NCBI GenBank assembly: GCA_949126835.1
Contig: OX421494.1
Coordinates: 1,860,001 to 1,924,000 of the forward strand
Reading direction: 5' to 3'
Origin: Anisus vortex
Lineage: Eukaryota; Mollusca; Gastropoda; Planorbidae
Length of the DNA stretch: 64,000 bases
The stretch's first letter is position 1. Each line of letters begins with the position of its first letter. Made by a program: the position numbers and the translations under genes. This document shows positions 1 through 12,600 of this stretch, piece by piece. The notes below the pieces were generated by a model. It ran no database searches, was not told where the DNA came from, and saw only the letters and a program-made list of their open reading frames with translations.

Positions 1-247
1 TACAAAAATAAATCATTCTTAGATTTAGATTGGATTGAGTTTCAATTGAAGCTTTTGATACAATTTTAATTAAATTTCATCTAGTATTTTAATGCTTCAT
101 TTATGATTATATATGCTTTAAAATTTAAGTAAGGCATATAATATGTAAGAAATGCATAAACCTGGCCCTAGCACTCAACATAAAGTCATAATAGCTTAGC
201 GGCGGCTTAGCCTATATAATAGTAAATTAGTAAAGAATATAGTAATA

Positions 248-855
248 TGTGATGCAACCCCACTAACCGGTACGGAAGTCGGTAAAACTGATTTTTCAAA
301 AAAAGGAAAAAAATGTGAAGAAAAGGTTCCAAGGTCGTTTTTTTAGATTATTATTGATTTGTAATGTTGAATGCCTTACCTTATAGCTGTGAAATTTTCA
401 AGCTAAAATGATTTTTAGAAATTATAAAAAAAAATTGTTTTTATGCAGCTTTTGTATAAAATCACGCAAAATGTACTCTAAACATTAAATTGTATAAAAA
501 TATAATAAATATTACCTAAAACATTTAAAACTTTAACAACTTGTGTATTAATTCATTATGATTATGTTTGTTAAATTTCATGACGATTGGTTCATATTTG
601 TTTGTCCTGGAAATAATTAACTATATGATGCAATGCTAAATTTTAAAAAATCTGTACTGTTTTATTTTTCATTTTTCTCCAAAAGGATTTCCCTTACCTT
701 TACTTATCTAATTTTGAATAACTTTTGAACTAATTAATGGATTTTAAAGAATTTTTCACCAATATGTATATAAATGAATTAGCTTTAATTCAATATCTAA
801 AACTAATTATCCTATTTTGCCGACTTCAGTACCATTCCCTGGGGTTGCATCACAT
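248..855. mobile_element. MITE with terminal GTGATGCAACCCCA inverted repeats (copy 1)
   Basis: The left end reads tgtgatgcaacccca and the right end tggggttgcatcaca. The inverted similarity continues inward through a tac-gaagtcggcaaaa-like stretch on both sides. The element is about 0.6 kb, AT-rich and has no transposase frame, so it is a non-autonomous DNA transposon. A second copy with the same termini lies at 25664-31290, split by later insertions. The target duplication is too short (2 bp at best) to fix the superfamily. Confidence 0.75.
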
Positions 856-3019
856 ATAGTAGCCTATATAATCAAAGAGTAGTCACAGTTAGTGACAGTT
901 GAGATGCTTTATCTAATATAGTTTGAGTACCACTATCTATAGGCAATACTAACGACTAACATGCTCACTCACTCTAGCAACTATAGTACTATAGTATAGT
1001 TATAGTTATAGTCTATACTATATTTTAGTAGGCTATATATTTATTGACTATCAAAGGTTAAAAAATAATGAAGATTAAACAAGGACTAATTATGTGTGAG
1101 TGACCCTGGGAGGGGTGGTGAGAGAGGGAATAAATGAGAAGGAGGAGGAGAGGTAAAAGTAAATTAAGTTGAAACAACTTTCTCAGACTTTCTGTTTCTG
1201 TCAATAAATACCGTCATAATATAAAATCTTAATTTTGGCATTGTCAAATTCCCAAAGCACGATGTTTCCATTTAAAGAAGGAAAATGGTATATTCTTAAC
1301 TTAATATAGGGTTGCAGTTAAAGAATAGCAAACATTATATAACAAGCTTACTGCTGATTATTGAGTGTACGGGATAAGATGACTCTTCACACTGACTGCT
1401 TTTACAAACTACAAACTTGTTTACTAATAATAGTAGCCTACTGCGGCAGTGTGTTGCCTTTTTTAAATTTACTTAATTATGGTACAGTATCATAATAAAA
1501 TAGTATGGCAAATTTAAGATATAATGATTAAAAATTTTAGAATGTCAGGGACTAACCTTTAAAATATTCCCCTTTTTAAAACTAAGTTCGTCGTCAGCTG
1601 TTGCTGTGAATGGGTGTAATGCCACCGCCTCCATCTTGATGAGCGAACGGCACTATTTTTTGTTATGGTATTACTACGCTATTTAAGTTTTAGAATGAAA
1701 TTCTCGTCAAAATAAAGCTATGTTAAACATAGACAACTATGTTTACCTAATATCTTTACCATCGAAAACCAATCACTACTTAATATAATAATGATATTTA
1801 AACAAATTACACAAAATAGCTATATGATGCGTCACACGATAAACCTTCATACGTTTAGTCGTTTTATTTCTACACTTTTTTTTTCTAGAAATTGACTATT
1901 TTCACATCTACAATTCTTAGTTATCAGAACTTTATTTTCACAATATCTGTATACGGTAGATATTTTTCTTACCAAATCTTTTACCGCGCTTGACACAAAC
2001 AAAAATAAAAGCTTTATAAATTTATAAGCTACCACTGATCACATTAATAAACAACTCTTGAACTGTTCATAGAACTTAACAACCGTACATAATTACGGGT
2101 GTCATATAGCCGAATTACGGCGAATTGGTCCAGCACCAAAGTGAAAGCAGACAGGTCTGACAGGCACTGACAGGTGTAGGGTAGGCCTACAATATTAGGC
2201 TAAATTTAAATTGCTAAATAATGAATTTGTGTAGGTCTACAGAACATCTAGATTCTAGATCTAGACTAAATCTATTCTAAGTAGTAAAGTAGGCCTAGAG
2301 TCTAGATCTAGGCCCTATTCTAAATCTAAGTCATCTTCATCTTGTTACTTGTACTCGTAGTACTTCTTCATGATCTGGTCTTGGAATCTTGCTCAGACTA
2401 GTTAGACTTGCTGGATCTGCTTCCACTCCAGTCCAGTTTTTTTCTCCAGGCAGTAGCATAACTAGTTTCCAAAGTTGCACAATCAATATCTTTTGCTGCC
2501 CTCGGAAAATTAGAGAGAACATTAACATTGCATTGGGTGTGACCTATCCATCTCCTTTGGCCTTTTTGGTGAATTATCTCTCCAATATGTTCTTGTGGCT
2601 TGCATTGCATTACCAGGGACAGAGCTTGTTATTAATTGCTGATAGCCTGGGCCAGCATATTCTGAGCAATTTTTGAAAGCATGAATTAATGATTGCAGGT
2701 AAGCCTATCTTCTTCATGCAAGCTTAGAGATGATACTCCAAGTCTAATCCAGCGCCATACCATAAAAATGAAGGAAAACCAGTTTCACTGTGGCTTTGAA
2801 GTTTGAAGACACCAACTTTGGTTTATATTGTTACAGAAACAAATATTTGTCTTTTTACTTGCTTTGTCTATCATCATGTTTATGTCTGCACCTGTTCCTC
2901 CTATAATACTATATTTGAAATGATAAAAAAAGCTATAGTGACCATCATATATATGAATGTATGTATGTAAAAAGACACATTTTGGTTTCATGTTGAAATT
3001 GCTGTTCCAACTTTTTATA

Positions 3020-3427
3020 GTTTTTCGATCGATCGTGCTAAAAATAAATAAGAAAAAAGGACGCGCAGAGATTATTTTTGTATGACGTCATCAAACTTTG
3101 CGTATTCCTTTTAAATTAACTTTGCTTCAATGTTTGCTAATGTTCTTTATGAATGAATAGAACAAAATATATTCACGTTTTAATTTGCGTCGTAATTTAT
3201 AGCGGGCAAATTTTAAATTGTTATAATGGGTAATGATTTTAATGGGTAATTTATGTTGTAGCGGGCAAATAAAAAATTCCATCACGTTTAAATTCGTGTC
3301 GTATACGAAATATAAAATGTGTAGTTGTTGCGGGCAATCTCATTATATAAATAACTGCTTGAGTAGTTTTGAGTGCATGTAAACATAACTTTTATCCGGT
3401 TCGGAGGACCGGGCACATACCGGCTAG
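3020..3427 (+). mobile_element. possible Helitron 3' fragment
   Basis: The sequence ends in CTAG followed by T. About 9 bases upstream of that end is a GC-rich hairpin-like stretch (ccggt...accgg). A terminal CTRR with an upstream hairpin is the usual 3' end of Helitrons. The interior repeats a gcgggcaaat-like phrase several times. The left end is not defined and there is no Rep/helicase coding, so this would be a non-autonomous or truncated copy. It stops about 95 bp before the first recognised exon. Confidence 0.35.
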
Positions 3428-3531
3428 TAAATTATAAATGCTAGTTAGACCTATAGTTAAATAGTCTTACTATTCTATTCTATCTAACTAATCACATTGA
3501 TTTTCATTGAAATTGTTTCAGTTACTCAAGA

Positions 3532-3606
3532 ATGTTGAACACTTTGAAGTCTGGCAAGTTCGTAAACCAAATGCGTAGCTTCTTGGAAAAGTATGCTTCA
3601 TCCAGT
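3532..3606 (+). CDS. TEX14: TEX14-like exon 1 (putative start)
   Basis: It starts with ATG at 3532, and its exon may extend left to 3522 after a tttcag acceptor. It encodes MLNTLKSGKFVNQMRSFLEK followed by YASSS, which reads as the helix of an ankyrin repeat, and ends in phase 0 at an agt|gtgagc donor. Joined to exon 2 it gives a continuous ankyrin-like stretch. The start codon is the least certain point of the gene model. Confidence 0.6.
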
Positions 3607-6600
3607 GTGAGCATTTTTTTTCTAAGTTAAACTTTGTGAGCACTTGGCACAGACTGTACCCATGCTTTCTTCACCAATACTGTACCCTTACTTTAATCTC
3701 ACATGTTGTATCCACACTTTTATCAAACAAACTATATTCATACTTTCATCACAAAGACTACTCCTGTTAGGTTAGTTCCTGCGTTTTCCACATTACTTGT
3801 TAGGTTAGCTTGATTTGCTCCTGCCTTATTCACATTACTTGTTAGATTAGCTTGATTTGCTCTTGTACTTTCCACATTACTTGTTAGATTAGTATGATTT
3901 GCTCTTGTACTTTCCACATTACTTGTTAGATTAGCTTGATTTGCTCTTGTACTTTCCACATTATTTGTTAGATTGATTTGCTCCTGCCTTATCCACATTA
4001 CTTGTTAGATTAGCCTGATTTGCTCTTGTACTTTCCACATTACTTGTTAGATTAGCTTGATTTGCTCTTGTACTTTCCACATTACTTGTTAGATTAGTAT
4101 GATTTGCTCTTGTACTTTCCCCATTACTTGTTAGATTAGCTTGATTTGCTCTTGTACTTTCCACATTATTTGTTAGATTGATTTGCTCCTGCCTTATCCA
4201 CATTACTTGTTAGATTAGCCTGATTTGCTCTTGTACTTTCCACATTACTTGTTAGATTAGCTTGATTTGCTCTTGTACTTTCCACATTACTTGTTAAAAT
4301 TAGTATGATTTTCTCTTGTACTTTCCACATTACTTGTTAGATTAGCTTGATTTGCTCTTGTACTTTCCACATTACTTGTTAGATTAGTATGATTTGCTCT
4401 TGTACTTTCCACATTACTTGTTAGATTAGTATGATTTGCTTTTGTACTTTCCACATTACTTGTTAGATTAGTATGATTTGCTCTTGTACTTTCCACATTA
4501 CTTGTTAGATTAGCTTGATTTGCTCTTGTACTTTCCACATTACTTGTTAGATTAGCCTGATTTGCTCTTGTACTTTCCACATTACTTGTTAGATTAGTAT
4601 GATTTGCTCTTGTACTTTCCACATTACTTGTTAGATTAGTATGATTTGCTCTTGTACTTTCCACATTACTTGTTAGATTAGCTTGATTTGCTCTTGTACT
4701 TTCCACATTACTTGTTAGATTAGCCTGATTTGCTCTTGTACTTTCCACATTACTTGTTAGATTAGTATGATTTGCTCTTGTACTTTCCACATTACTTGTT
4801 AGATTAGTATGATTTGCTCTTGTACTTTCCACATTACTTGTTAGATTAGTATGATTTGCTCTTGTACTTTCCACATTACTTGTTAGATTAGTATGATTTG
4901 CTCTTGTACTTTCCACATTACTTGTTAGATTAGTATGATTTGCTCTTGTACTTTCCACATTACTTGTTAGATTAGCCTGATTTGCTCTTGTACTTTCCAC
5001 ATTACTTGTTAGATTAGTATGATTTGCTCTTGTACTTTCCACATTACTTGTTAGATTAGTATGATTTGCTCTTGTACTTTCCACATTACTTGTTAGATTA
5101 GCTTGATTTGCTCTTGTACTTTCCACATTACTTGTTAGATTAGCCTGATTTGCTCTTGTACTTTCCACATTACTTGTTAGATTAGTATGATTTGCTCTTG
5201 TACTTTCCACATTACTTGTTAGATTAGTATGATTTGCTCTTGTATTTTCCACATTACTTGTTAGATTAGTATGATTTGCTCTTGTACTTTCCACATTACT
5301 TGTTAGATTAGTATGATTTGCTCTTGTACTTTCCACATTACTTGTTAGATTAGTATGATTTGCTCTTGTACTTTCCACATTATTTGTTAGATTAGTATGA
5401 TTTGCTCTTGTACTTTCCACATTACTTGTTAGATTAGTATGATTTGCTCTTTTACTTTCCACATTACATGTTAGATTAGTATGATTTGCTCTTGTACTTT
5501 CCACATTACTTGGTAGATTAGCTTGAACAAAATTCTGTTTGGAACAGAAGGGGCATTAGCACCCAAACCAAAATAAAAGTCTACAGAGCAGTTGTGCTCC
5601 CTACTTTACTATATGCATGTGAGACTTGGACTGTTTATCATCGACATGCTAAGCTCCTGAATCACTTCCACACAAAAAGCCTGAGAAAAATCCTAAATAT
5701 CAAATGGCAGGACAAAATTCCAGACTTTGAGGTACTCGCCAGGGCAGGACTCCCAAGCATCCACACAAGTCTGATGCAGTCTCAACTTCGCTGGGCAGGG
5801 CATGTTATACGCATGCCTGACTGCCGTCTTCCAAAGAGGCTCTTCTATGGCGAGCTAAAAAACGGTCAGCGAGCTTGCGGAGGTCCAAAAAAGTGCTATA
5901 AAGACACCCTCAAGGCATCACTCAAAGCGTTTTCCATTAAAGAGGACTCCTGGGAGGTGACAGCCAAAGACCGTGCCTCATGGCGCTCAGCGGTCCATGA
6001 AGGAGCAGCTCTTTGCGAAGAGCAAAAACAGAGAGCAGCTGAGTCCAAGAGACAAGCCAGGAAAGATCGTGCCCTAGAGCCCATTGTCGACGCTCTGACC
6101 TTCCCCTGTACGGTTTGCAGTCGTACCTTCCGCGCAAGGATAGGCCTCTTTAGCCACATGAAAACCCACCGCACAGCCACACCCCATACTTCATAGGACG
6201 ACAAAAATGGTCATCGTCGATCACGACGGACGAACAACAACAACAGCTTGAACCCCATTTGTGAAAAGAGAAGCATTGGTTGTAATCTAATTTGCTTTAT
6301 ACTTTATTTTTAAAATAAAAGGTCATTTTTGTGGCCCATGTGCTGATGTTCAGTTTTGCAGAGACAAGCTGATATTTGAGTTAGCCTGTACATTTGTTAG
6401 CTGTCTCTTCTTTTTTGACACATCTATTTCTGCTTTGGGTATGCAGGCGCTATTTCTGCTAGCTCAGAGCCGCATTGCTGCAGTTTTTCTTGTAAGCAGT
6501 AATTTAATACAGTGGCATATTGGCATATGAATAAGGAAAAATTGATAAGTGTGATTTTGACCTGCCATCAGTGCATGTAATGGAACACAAACATTTTGGG

Positions 6601-9600
6601 TGAAACTTTCTCCAGGAGTAATGATTTCATTGTTCATTGTTTCAAACTGTATCAGCCCTAGGCTAATGTAATCAAGAGTTTTTGATTGTTATATACCGTA
6701 TATACTCGCGTATAAGTCACACTTTTTTTTACAGAAAATTAAATTTCGACAAAAAGTAGGGGTGCGACTATACACCCGACACTGTTTTTGAAACGTTTGA
6801 AAAACATCACTACTCTGTCATAACGTTTCCTACATAACCCCTATAGTTGATTGGAGTTATATAGAATTATTAGAATATGCCTTTATTTGATTATGTTTGC
6901 CTTATGCACGATTAAAACACTTTTTTTAAGGAAAGTTTCCAAATTAGGGTGAATATTTAGTAACTTTTATGTTTAAAAGGTATGTATTTTTGAGATATTA
7001 AAAGACAGTGTAACCCGGGAAGTCGGGGTGCGACTTATGCGCGGGTCAATGACAACGTATAAGGAAAAAAATCTTAAACTAGGGGTGCGACTTATACACC
7101 GGTGCGACTTATACGCGAGTATATACAGTACCTTTATAGAAACCCTAAATAAACACAGACTTGTACATATTTGTATTATTATTATTTTCTTTGATGCTTT
7201 AAATAACAATGTCTTGAAAGTTTTGTTTTTATTAAGTCATTGTAATGATTTAAAGAAATTGAAATGTTTTTTTCATTGGTAGCATCCCTATGTTAATCTA
7301 ATTCTTCTTGGAAAAATTGAGGAGACTGACTTTTTGGGTACTGCGCTGCACAAAGAAGCTGTGACTGGAAACAAACGTGCCCTGAAGAAAGTTTTGCAAT
7401 CATGTATGCCATTCTGAACTTTGAATGAAAGACAGTTTACAGTTTTTTAGATATATATAATTTAGTTACACTTACGAATGAATATAATTGAAATGAAAAT
7501 AATGTTTAGATTATTTTTATTTTTTTAAGACTTGTTTTATTTTCATGCATTTTACACTTGAAAGGACAACTACTGTTGACTAACAATGTTTCTTGTACAT
7601 CTGCAGCTATTTGTGTAGATTATCCTAATGATAAAGGTCAAAGTCCACTGTTTTGTGCTTGTGCCAGGAATGTTGAGAATACTGCTCTACTTCTATTGCA
7701 ACATGGAGCTAATCCCAATGAGTGAGTTCAACTGGTTTCATATCAAAAGTATTCTTTTTAAATTTTCTCATCAAATTCTTATTAAGCATTTTTTTCTCAG
7801 ACTATATTGGTCCCTACAGCCATCAAAGCCTCATTTACTTTCCCTAAATAACGGCAGCTACCCATGATAGTTAAGTAAATTCAGGGACCCTCCCCTTTTC
7901 AGACCTGGCAAAAAATCCTCGCGTTTCAACTGCCGCTAGATGTCCCATTCAGTAAAGACAATTTACGACAAGATATCTAAACAATTGCTTGTTATCAACT
8001 GCAGTTTATATAGTCTCTATTGGACATTTGCTTGCGTCCAAGTTTTCCATACCTCACAGTCCATTTTCTCCTCGAGTAACAATGGGAATATAGTTCTGTC
8101 AAAGTATAGTATGCAGCTATCAACTGAAACATTATGATTGCATTTCAGTATTTGAAATCTATTGGTGAAAATATTAGTCAAAGTTTTATTCAATACCAAA
8201 TGTTTTTGCTATTTTTGAAATTCAGTTTCTTAAACTATTTTTATTTCTTTTCTGCTTTTTTTTTTCTTCCTAAAAATAAAGAAAAAGTTTTGAAGGCCTG
8301 ACCCCCACACATGCAGTTTGCTACATGGGAAATGTCAGGCTTTTGGGGAAATTGATAGAGGCAGGTGCTGACCTACGTCTCCATGACAACGATGGCAGGA
8401 GTGTGAGGGACTGGGCCCAGCTCAATCCAGACCAGAGTGCTCGGAATAGAATGATTGATTTCCTGGACAGGACTCACATTTACGCCATGTCTTTTAGTGG
8501 TGATGCCGTAAGCTTGGATAGATTTACAAAATATGCACGCAGGTACATGATGTTTTGTTCTATATGCATGCAGGTATATAATGTTATGTTCTATATGCAT
8601 GCAGGTACACGATGTTATGTTATATAAGCACGCAGGTACATGATGTTATGTTCTATTTGCATGCAGGTACAGGATGTTATGTTCTATTTGTTATGTTCTG
8701 AATTTTTCTTGTAATTTAAGAAATATCTAAACATTATAGAAAACAATTTTTTTTTTCATAAGTTAAATTAAAAATATATTGTAAAGGTAAGGCACTATGA
8801 TGAAGTAATTTAAAGTATTTAGAACCTTCACAAACATAGACTATTACAGATTAGATTAATGCTTTGTAACATTATTTGGTTTTTCAATGGTTTTAGGTCT
8901 CATAAAAAAACTTCCTTGATGGAGATATTGAAGATGAGAACTGGAAGTGACAGCAGCTTTGACAATTTGAAGCGTGTACATAGTATGGGTTTTGGAAAGG
9001 TACTGCACCATTTGTTACTTTCTGTTTGTTCACTACACCATTTGTTACTTTCTGTTTGTTCACTGCACCATTTGTTACTTTCTGTTTGTTCACTACACCA
9101 TTTGTTACTTTCTGTTTGTTCACTACACCATTTCAGACCTGCCTACCCCCCACTGGACCCATGAGGGAGACAGAGGCTAGTTATGTGGGAGATTTTCCAA
9201 CTGATGAGGGAGATTTAGAGCAGCATAACAAAAATACATAATAATATAATTATAATTATACACAAACTATTTTATCATAGTTATAAAGAAACACAGGTTT
9301 GCAGCATATTATATGATAATATTTAATCTACATGAAATAACATCATTCCAAATGCAATGGTCAGTGAAGGTCTTCCTGACCATTGAAAAAATACGCTCAC
9401 AAGGCGCGCTAGAGTGGGGAATTGTGAGTATCCCCTTCATGACTAGAGAGTTGGGGATACTCGGAGGACAACTTTGTCCAGCTGTGATCAACCCATTCAT
9501 TTACTGGCAGATCCAAGTCAGTAGCCTACTCTGCAGCTTGGCGAACTGCTCAAGAATAACATCCCTGTCAGCATCCCCCATCAGCATGGGAAACCTATCT

Positions 9601-12600
9601 AAGAAGAAATTTAGATGGGAAGACGTTATGTTCTTTCTTTCATGAAGGTTGACTACAACTGAATTGACAAGGACTTGGTCATCCAAGGGCAGGTTTTGCA
9701 CCAAGTATTCACAGACTTTACAAAAATATAGTCTTACAGACTTGTAAAACTCAGAAATTGTCTCCTCTCTAAGTTTATAGAAGGAGGGGCACATGACAGA
9801 AAAAGTCGTTTTAATTTTTGATTAGGCCCTAACCCCAAACCGTGGGTGCCACTCACTTGAAGCAGTGAACCCTGAAATCCTTTTCTTAAAATTTCTTGAA
9901 CCCTGAAACCTACTTTCCAAAATTTTACAAACCCTGAAATTTATCGCAACTCCTAAAATTTATATTATTTTTACCATATTGTATATACCGGTTTATATAT
10001 ATAATTTAATATAATATAGGCTACACCAATAAGCAATGTTGTTTTTACAATATGTTTCTGCATATTATGATAGGAAAATTATGTCTTTTAAATGTTTTAT
10101 ATGATTGTGTTATTGCTAAGCTTACTGTGGTTATTTATAAATGGCTTGAAAAATCTTTTAAAAAAATGGACAAATCTAAAATCATAGTTAAACATACAAA
10201 GATGTGTTATTTTAACAATTTAATAACATCATTCCTATTGATCTTATCATAACCCTTTTGTTTTTTTCAAGTTAAGCTAGCCTACTTTAAAGATATAATT
10301 ATGTGTTTCTTTATTCCCCATTTACTTGGTTCTGTATTTTCTAGGTCAGTTACCAATAAATGTAATTAAAATATTGTATCTTAATCCTAGTGACTTTAAC
10401 TCTAAGGCAAATGAAACTTTAGTTTATTTAGGATAACATGTTAACTAGTAAACTATTGAATCTAGTCTGTAACTTTAAATGCATAATAACTGAAAAGAGG
10501 GAAAAAATAAAAACTGAAGGATTAATACACATTTTTTTTACGGTAGGCTATATAGTTCAGTGAAATGAAGTATTTTTATTTGGTTATGAAAATGAGCAAA
10601 TTCGCGAATGCGCGACACTAACAATTTAAAACTTCGTTTTGAAATTAATTTAAATCAACATTATTTTATGATTTTCTTGTTATGTCCGAAATTGTTAGAA
10701 AAAAATATGCACCAGCATAAGTGACTGCTAGGACTAGGCCTAGTTCTAAACATTACACCGACAGTTTCACTCCATTCATTAGGGCCTGATTAGGCTTAAT
10801 AAATATGACTGCAACGTATAGGCCTATGCCTATATGCTATATTAAACAGTAGGCGTAACTGTGACATTGCTCCAATAGATTAATTTATTCATATTTTGTC
10901 GCTTTCATTTTAGCGGGCTGATAAAAAAACGCATTTTTAATGGAGGAAAAAAAAGCAGTTTTAATCTTTCCGTTGAAATTACAATAACCTTTCATATTAC
11001 AAGCTTATAGTTAGGCCTAGCCTAATATAGGCCTACTAATAGTATAGTATTAGTATAGCCTACACGGAGGTGTGAAACAGTCGCCGAGTCGGGAATTACC
11101 ATTATGACGATAAAAATCTAGGCGGCTGGAAAATTTAGGTAGCCTACCTTATTTTCCGATCATTCAAAATTTTGTAGTGAATTTAAAAAAAAATCCAACC
11201 ACATAGCGTGACATTTCACTAAACTAAGCTTATAGGCTAATACTGTAGCCTAATACTGTAGACTGTAGCCTATCTAGGTATGGTTTACAGTAGGCCTACG
11301 CCTACCAGGTCTATTAAGTCTATTCATAGCGGATCCGATTCTCACCGAACCGGGTTTCGTACCGCGATTTCGGACCCCTACATTTATTTTTTGTTGGTTA
11401 ACCCACGAATCCGGAACCAAAGTAAATTGAATCTCGCGAATCCGGAGCCGAAAAATATTTAGCCTCGCGAATCCGGATTTTCGGGATAATCCGGAAAAGT
11501 GGCACCCCTGCCCCAAACTCCACTTTTCAAAGGCACATATTAATTTTCATAAAAATAAAATTATAATGGAATTTAATAATAGCCATTTTATATTTTATTT
11601 ATCTTATAAAAAACTTACTATTTATTATTATATTTACATAGAGGTTTCAGTTATTTAGGGCTTTTGAAAAAAAGAATTCTCCCGATATAGCCTAACTTAA
11701 TGGCAAAATAAGTGTTTGAGTATGACGTATTCAATGGCTGAAGCTTCGGATCAGCTTTCCCACTCAAAATCTAAACTTTAAACTAACAGTCTTTCATATG
11801 CAGATGCAAAAATATATTCTGAGTCACATAGCATTAGCATGCCTTAAAAAGGTTCCTAACTGATTTATAACGTAAGCCAGATGACCTAGCTTATTCCATT
11901 TCAATACAATAGTAATAGTAATAGCATTAGCCTAGGCCTAGGCATTGCATTGCTAGCAACAAGTTCGACAAACGTCGTTGTAAAAATAAATAAAAAGAAC
12001 AGAAGAGCGAAAAACGGAAGATTATTTATTATTAAAAGGAAGTAACTATATTTATTATAAGACATTGGATTGGAAATCGATATTTTATAGTAGTTTTTAT
12101 CTGCCGATTTTTTTGGCCGGCACAGACCAGAAAGTGAAAGTGCCGCCATTTTTTGGCCGATTCGATGGTAAAATAAAGGGAAATGTGTATACTGCGCATG
12201 TCCATGCAAATAAATTTTAGTTCCGACTTCCGATTTTCGACAGAAAAAGATTCGCATTTTTTGCAAGTGTTGGAAAAATATCGATCGGAAAAAAAAAAGT
12301 AACAATTTTCGGAAAAAAAATCCATAGGCGGGGAACAAAAAAGCGGAAGAATTTTAAAGGTGTGCGTAAAAGCGGAAAACAGGGTTCAAATGCGTAGAAC
12401 TCCCGCACAATGCGGGAGAGTAGGCAGGTCTGCCATTTGTTACTTTCTGTTTGTTCACTACACCATTTGTTACTTTCTGTTTGTTCACTGCACCATTTGT
12501 TACTTTCTGTTTGTTCACTACACCACTTGTTACTTTCTGTTTGTTCACTACACCACTTGTTACTTTCTGTTTGTTCACTACACCACTTGTTACTTTCTGT

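Larger units (their letters stand above)
1..3521. other. 5' flank of the TEX14-like gene, no host gene seen
   Basis: This stretch is AT-rich and holds no open frame that looks like a conserved protein. The supported contents are a MITE at 248-855 and a Helitron-like end near 3427, listed separately. At about 2350-2610 the minus strand reads a degenerate peptide containing RRWIGHT and AWRKKLDW, which faintly resembles the C-terminal part of LINE polyproteins; it is too decayed to call. The promoter and any 5' untranslated exon of the gene downstream should lie here, but I cannot place them by eye. Confidence 0.5.
9134..12432 (-). mobile_element. hAT-like transposon, decayed, inserted in the 30-bp array
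   Basis: The ends are perfect 13-bp inverted repeats, cagacctgcctac and gtaggcaggtctg, with a 6-bp flanking repeat ccattt (9128-9133 and 12433-12438). Inside, the minus strand at 9794-9309 encodes a C-terminal hAT dimerisation region (LTIPHSSAPCERIFSMVRK), broken by one in-frame stop at about 9500. The N-terminal part is not recognisable. A second hAT element (9841-11510) sits inside. Six bases is shorter than the usual 8-bp hAT duplication. The same termini occur at 51398-53752. Confidence 0.88.

Noticed and set aside
4287..5504. A 405-codon minus-strand frame with ESTRANHTNLTSNV repeats
   Set aside because: It is a 42-bp minisatellite with a unit divisible by 3, in intron 1.
5594..6196. 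A host zinc-finger gene
   Set aside because: The CETWTVYHRH and LRWAGHVIRMPD text and the flanking 9-bp duplication show a truncated LINE.
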